From NCBI GenBank assembly GCA_028289745.1, contig JANQOD010000057.1, forward strand, positions 1 to 9,097: a DNA stretch of 9,097 nt, in the 5' to 3' direction. The position numbers were made by a program, and so were the translations under genes. Below are positions 6,470 to 9,097 of this stretch, piece after piece. The first letter of the stretch is position 1, and each line of letters starts with the position of its first letter. Source of the DNA: Allomuricauda sp. GTDB lineage: Bacteria; Bacteroidota; Bacteroidia; Flavobacteriales; Flavobacteriaceae. The notes below the pieces were generated by a model. It ran no database searches and was not told the DNA's origin. It saw nothing but the letters and a program-made list of their open reading frames with translations.

Positions 6470-7903
6470 TTATTGAAAGCCCAGTGGCTTGTCAATATAC
6501 ATGTTATCTTTTATAGGGGTAAACATTTTAGAATTTGTGATAGTCCTTGCCGGAAGTTTGACTTCAAAGTTTCTTTTGCTTGAGGCATTCGTAATTTCCT
6601 CGATAGCTCTTGCCAACAAGGGTTCGTTTGCATTGCCCAAAACACCCAAGTTGGTCAAATCTTCTTCAAAGAAAATATCAGGAGCTAGCCCGTCGGTATA
6701 ATCCGAAAAACCATCTGCATTTTCATTACGTCCGACCAAAGGTTGAATAGCCCAACTGTTATTAGGGTTTATTTGATTTTCGCGTGAAGAATTATAGACA
6801 TAATCATTACCTGGGTCATCGACCATCGTTATTGAAAATTCATTTTTACCGCGGGTGGTCTCACCAATTTGAATGATATCTACATAGGGGTCTAGTCCGT
6901 TGATGACCAATTCACTTGCAGATGCAGAACTGTTAGTGGTCAGAACATACACACGATTTAGGTTTAAAGTGTTCAAAGGTGAACCATTTACTGAGTTGGC
7001 AAAATAATCTTCCAATTGTGATGAGCTCAATTGCGACTGTATTTTTTCATTCCAACGCTGTCTGATATAAAGTTCGTTAGTGTTGGTACCATAAATCATA
7101 CTGGCCAATAAACGTGATGAATTCACCGACCCCCCAGGGTTATAGCGCAGGTCGAGTACCAAATCTGTAACTCCATTGGCCACAAATTGGCCAAATACGC
7201 TGTTCAAATCATCATCAAAATCACGGGTGAAACCATTGTACATCAAATAGCCTATCTTTTGTCCGCTTACATCTAACGTAGCGGCGACATGAACAGGGTT
7301 CTCGACCAAACCTTCCATTTTGGTGAGTGTGACCTCTTCGCCATTGGGTTCAATAATGGTACCATTTGCCGAGGCCATATTTAGGGTGTAAGTGTCATTG
7401 TCTCCAAACAACAAACCGACATAATTGTCTAAATTCAAGGTCTGTCCATCCACTCCAGTGAACAAATCCCCCCGCTGAATATCTTTTGTTGATGCATCCG
7501 AATTTGGAATGATATAGCGTACATAACCAAAAAGATCATTGCTATCAGCAAAAAGTACTAGGCCAAACTCCAATCCATTACTTTTTGAAATACCCGCCAA
7601 GTTGTTCACCAATTCTGTGTAGTCACTGTTCAAAAAGCTAAAACGGTCTTCATTAAACAGAATTCGTTCATAGAATTGTTCAGGGTCTGAAGTGGCTGCC
7701 AAATATGCCTCATAATCGGCTTGAGTGGCAAATCGGTCATTATCCAAATCAGGTACTTCAGCCTGCCAGAAATACCAAAGGTTCATGGCTCGCCACATGA
7801 AATTTTGAACTACAATATCGATGGGCACGTTGTTGTCATCATCATTGTTGCAGCCAATGAACAACAAAGAAACAGCCAAAAACAGCAAAAAGAATTTTCT
7901 CAT
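6470..7903 (-). CDS. S41-family (C-terminal processing type) peptidase lipoprotein
   Basis: A 477-residue exported protein. The signal peptide MRKFFLLFLAVSLLFIGC has lipobox Cys18 followed by NNDDDNN, so it is a lipoprotein, possibly surface-exposed. An N-terminal helical region (about 30-100, 'FMWRAMNLWYFWQAEV') is common in Bacteroidota S41 proteins. A PDZ-like region spans about 105-195, with DIQRGDLFTGVDGQ near 141-154. The catalytic domain follows: 'VLDLRYNPGGSV' (249-260), 'TNSSASASELVINGL' (323-337) and GETTRGKNEF (347-356). Ser328 and Lys353 fit the Ser-Lys dyad, with the same 25-residue spacing as E. coli Tsp Ser430/Lys455. It should cleave unstructured or C-terminal segments of envelope proteins; the substrate is unknown. 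It is a single gene, convergent with the DUF71 gene and divergent from the sigma-factor gene, so a link to B12 is not indicated. Confidence 0.93.
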   Translation of the reverse strand: MRKFFLLFLAVSLLFIGCNNDDDNNVPIDIVVQNFMWRAMNLWYFWQAEVPDLDNDRFATQADYEAYLAATSDPEQFYERILFNEDRFSFLNSDYTELVNNLAGISKSNGLEFGLVLFADSNDLFGYVRYIIPNSDASTKDIQRGDLFTGVDGQTLNLDNYVGLLFGDNDTYTLNMASANGTIIEPNGEEVTLTKMEGLVENPVHVAATLDVSGQKIGYLMYNGFTRDFDDDLNSVFGQFVANGVTDLVLDLRYNPGGSVNSSRLLASMIYGTNTNELYIRQRWNEKIQSQLSSSQLEDYFANSVNGSPLNTLNLNRVYVLTTNSSASASELVINGLDPYVDIIQIGETTRGKNEFSITMVDDPGNDYVYNSSRENQINPNNSWAIQPLVGRNENADGFSDYTDGLAPDIFFEEDLTNLGVLGNANEPLLARAIEEITNASSKRNFEVKLPARTITNSKMFTPIKDNMYIDKPLGFQ

Positions 7904-8027
7904 AGCTTTTTTTTAGTATTGTGTACCAACAAGTGTTCCAAATCAAAAAACAAACCTTTTTGTGATACAACAACTTTGGTTCCAAAAACCCTAAATTACT
8001 TACATTAAAAAGAAATAAAAACTTTTT

Positions 8028-8052
8028 GTAACAAATTTCGACATACTTCGTC
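8028..8052 (+). promoter_or_regulatory. Candidate ECF-type promoter before the sigma-factor gene
   Basis: GTAAC (8028-8032), a 16-base spacer and CGTC (8049-8052) match the general ECF pattern of an AAC-containing -35 and a CGTC -10. The -10 lies 48 bases before the ATG of the ECF sigma gene, which suggests autoregulation. A single short match in an AT-rich 197-bp divergent intergenic region could be chance. I found no convincing TTG/TAnnTTTG housekeeping promoter there for either gene. Confidence 0.4.
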
Positions 8053-8100
8053 ATCAAGGTGTAAGCAACAATAAAAAAGCTCGCAACGACTGAACAACCG

Positions 8101-8610
8101 ATGAAACAGAGTGAATTTTTAAATGCGGTCATGCCCTTTAAGGACAAGCTCTATAGATTGGCAAAACGTTTGCTGGTCTCTAGAGAGGAAGCTGAAGATG
8201 CGACACAGGAGATTTTGATGAAACTCTGGGCCAAGCAAGATGAAATGGGACAGATGAGAAGTGTAGAGGCCTTTGCGATGACGATGACAAAGAATTTTTG
8301 TCTCGATCGGTTAAAGTCAAAGCAGGCGACCAATTTGAAACTGGTGCACAGCAATTACAGGGATGAAAAAACCTCTTTGCAGAAACAGTTGGAAGCCGAG
8401 GATAGTGTCAATTGGGTTGAGCGCATCATGGAAGAATTGCCCGAGCAGCAAAAAATGGTCCTTCAGCTTAGGGACGTGGAAGAATATGATTTTGAAGAGA
8501 TATGTGAGTTGTTGGACATGAAGCCCACTGCAGTGCGTGTGGCATTGTCAAGGGCCAGAAAAGCAGTAAGAGAAAAATTATTGGAAAAACATAGCTATGG
8601 AATTGGATAA
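8101..8610 (+). CDS. ECF-family RNA polymerase sigma factor
   Basis: A 169-residue protein with only sigma region 2 and region 4, the layout of ECF sigma factors. Region 2 covers about 10-75, with the core-binding helix 'SREEAEDATQEILMKLW' (27-43) and the -10 recognition part 'SVEAFAMTMTKNFCLDRLKS' (54-73). An acidic linker (about 88-104) leads to region 4 (105-163): LPEQQKMVLQLRDVEEYDFEEI in parts, then the helix-turn-helix 'CELLDMKPTAVRVALSRARK' (135-154). It redirects RNA polymerase to a small regulon in response to an envelope or other signal not visible here. The next gene starts inside its last codons (14-bp overlap), so the two are translationally coupled. It is divergent from the S41 peptidase gene across 197 bp. 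A GTAAC-N16-CGTC site upstream hints at autoregulation. Confidence 0.95.
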   Translation: MKQSEFLNAVMPFKDKLYRLAKRLLVSREEAEDATQEILMKLWAKQDEMGQMRSVEAFAMTMTKNFCLDRLKSKQATNLKLVHSNYRDEKTSLQKQLEAEDSVNWVERIMEELPEQQKMVLQLRDVEEYDFEEICELLDMKPTAVRVALSRARKAVREKLLEKHSYGIG

Positions 8611-9034
8611 GAACATAGAAAAATTATTGGAAAAGTATTTCGAGGCCACCACTACGGTCGCTGAAGAGAAGACATTGCGTGAATACTTTGCACAGGCTGG
8701 GGTCGCACCACATCTTGAGCAATATAGGCCGATGTTCAACTATTTTTCCAACGCCAAGCAAGAGCGGTACACCAGGCAGGTTCCATTAACCCCTAGAAAG
8801 ACAATTTATTACAGATGGATTTCCGTTGCAGCAGTGGCAGTTTTGGCTTTTGGCATCTATTTTGGTAATGACAGCTATCAAGATTACCAAGAAAGAAAGC
8901 AGGCAGAATATGCATATCAAGAAACAAGGAAAGCATTGAACCTGTTGGCCGAGAATTTTGGCAAGGGCACCGAGAAAGTGGCCTATCTGCAAGAGTTTGA
9001 AGCCGCGAAACAAAAAATCTATAACAAAAATTAA
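8597..9034 (+). CDS. Single-pass membrane protein overlapping the ECF sigma gene, putative anti-sigma or accessory factor
   Basis: A 145-residue protein not recognised by family. It has a charged N-terminal segment (1-72, starting MELDKNIEKLLEKYFEATTT), one predicted membrane helix at about 74-90 (WISVAAVAVLAFGIYFG) and a C-terminal tail (91-145) rich in Gln, Glu, Lys and Tyr, likely helical or coiled coil. With Lys/Arg before the helix, the N-terminus should be cytoplasmic and the tail periplasmic. The 'LLEKYFEATTTVAEEKTLREYF' stretch (10-31) resembles the short N-terminal helices of Bacteroidota FecR/anti-sigma proteins, and the 14-bp overlap with the sigma gene supports such a role. It has no zinc-binding HxxxCxxC motif and no FecR periplasmic domain, so the anti-sigma function is inferred from context. 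The next gene follows after 8 bp. Confidence 0.7.
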   Translation: MELDKNIEKLLEKYFEATTTVAEEKTLREYFAQAGVAPHLEQYRPMFNYFSNAKQERYTRQVPLTPRKTIYYRWISVAAVAVLAFGIYFGNDSYQDYQERKQAEYAYQETRKALNLLAENFGKGTEKVAYLQEFEAAKQKIYNKN

Positions 9035-9042
9035 AAACAGAA

Positions 9043-9097
9043 ATGATGAAAAAGTATATGTTGATTCTTTTAGTGGCCCTTTTACCGGTAGCCGGTA
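9043..9097 (+). CDS. Start of an exported protein (cut by window edge)
   Basis: Only 18 codons are present: MMKKYMLILLVALLPVAG, a clear Sec signal peptide start with lysines and a hydrophobic core. The start may be the ATG at 9043 or the one at 9046. It begins 8 bases after the membrane-protein stop and so should belong to the sigma-factor operon. In flavobacteria a DUF4252 protein often holds this place, but nothing in these 18 residues proves that. Confidence 0.7.
   Translation, partial: MMKKYMLILLVALLPVAG

Noticed and set aside
6163..6495. 110-residue open frame on the minus strand across the MITE
   Set aside because: It spans the mobile element and the ends of two convergent genes, and has odd composition (many Trp, Cys, Arg) with no recognisable domain; best explained as chance.

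Overview
The window looks like a chromosomal segment of a marine-type flavobacterium (Bacteroidota, Flavobacteriaceae). The signs are lipoproteins with acidic residues just after the lipobox cysteine, a TonB-dependent receptor paired with a surface beta-propeller lipoprotein, genes without clear Shine-Dalgarno sites but with A-rich leaders, moderate GC content, and an S41 lipoprotein peptidase typical of the phylum. The genus cannot be fixed from the sequence alone.

Layout. (1) Positions 1-971, minus strand: the N-terminal part of a lipoprotein substrate-binding protein of the BtuF/FecB type, cut by the window edge. (2) About 1045-1225, plus strand: a cobalamin riboswitch with a clear B12 box, followed by a hairpin that ends two bases before the next start codon. 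(3) 1266-3098: a BtuB-type TonB-dependent receptor. (4) 3100-4506: a surface lipoprotein made of a Calx-beta domain and a YncE/DUF5074-like beta-propeller, probably a BtuG counterpart. A rho-independent terminator follows. (5) 4696-5535 and 5528-6244: a BtuF-like cobalamin-binding protein without a signal peptide, overlapping a DUF71/COG2102 PP-loop ATPase. (6) 6249-6407: a 159-bp MITE-like element with 20-bp terminal inverted repeats and a 3-bp target duplication. (7) 6470-7903, minus: an S41 peptidase lipoprotein. (8) 8101-9097, plus: an ECF sigma factor, an overlapping single-pass membrane protein, and the first codons of an exported protein.

The first 6.2 kb read as one vitamin B12 acquisition and salvage locus. 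The propeller lipoprotein would capture corrinoid at the surface and BtuB would move it across the outer membrane. The divergent BtuF-like lipoprotein (with a permease and ATPase presumably beyond the window) would pass it to the inner membrane. The signal-less binding protein and the DUF71 enzyme would act on it in the cytoplasm. The last pair is the least understood part and the best candidate for new biology. The right end is a separate regulatory module: an ECF sigma factor, probably autoregulated, with a putative anti-sigma or accessory membrane protein.
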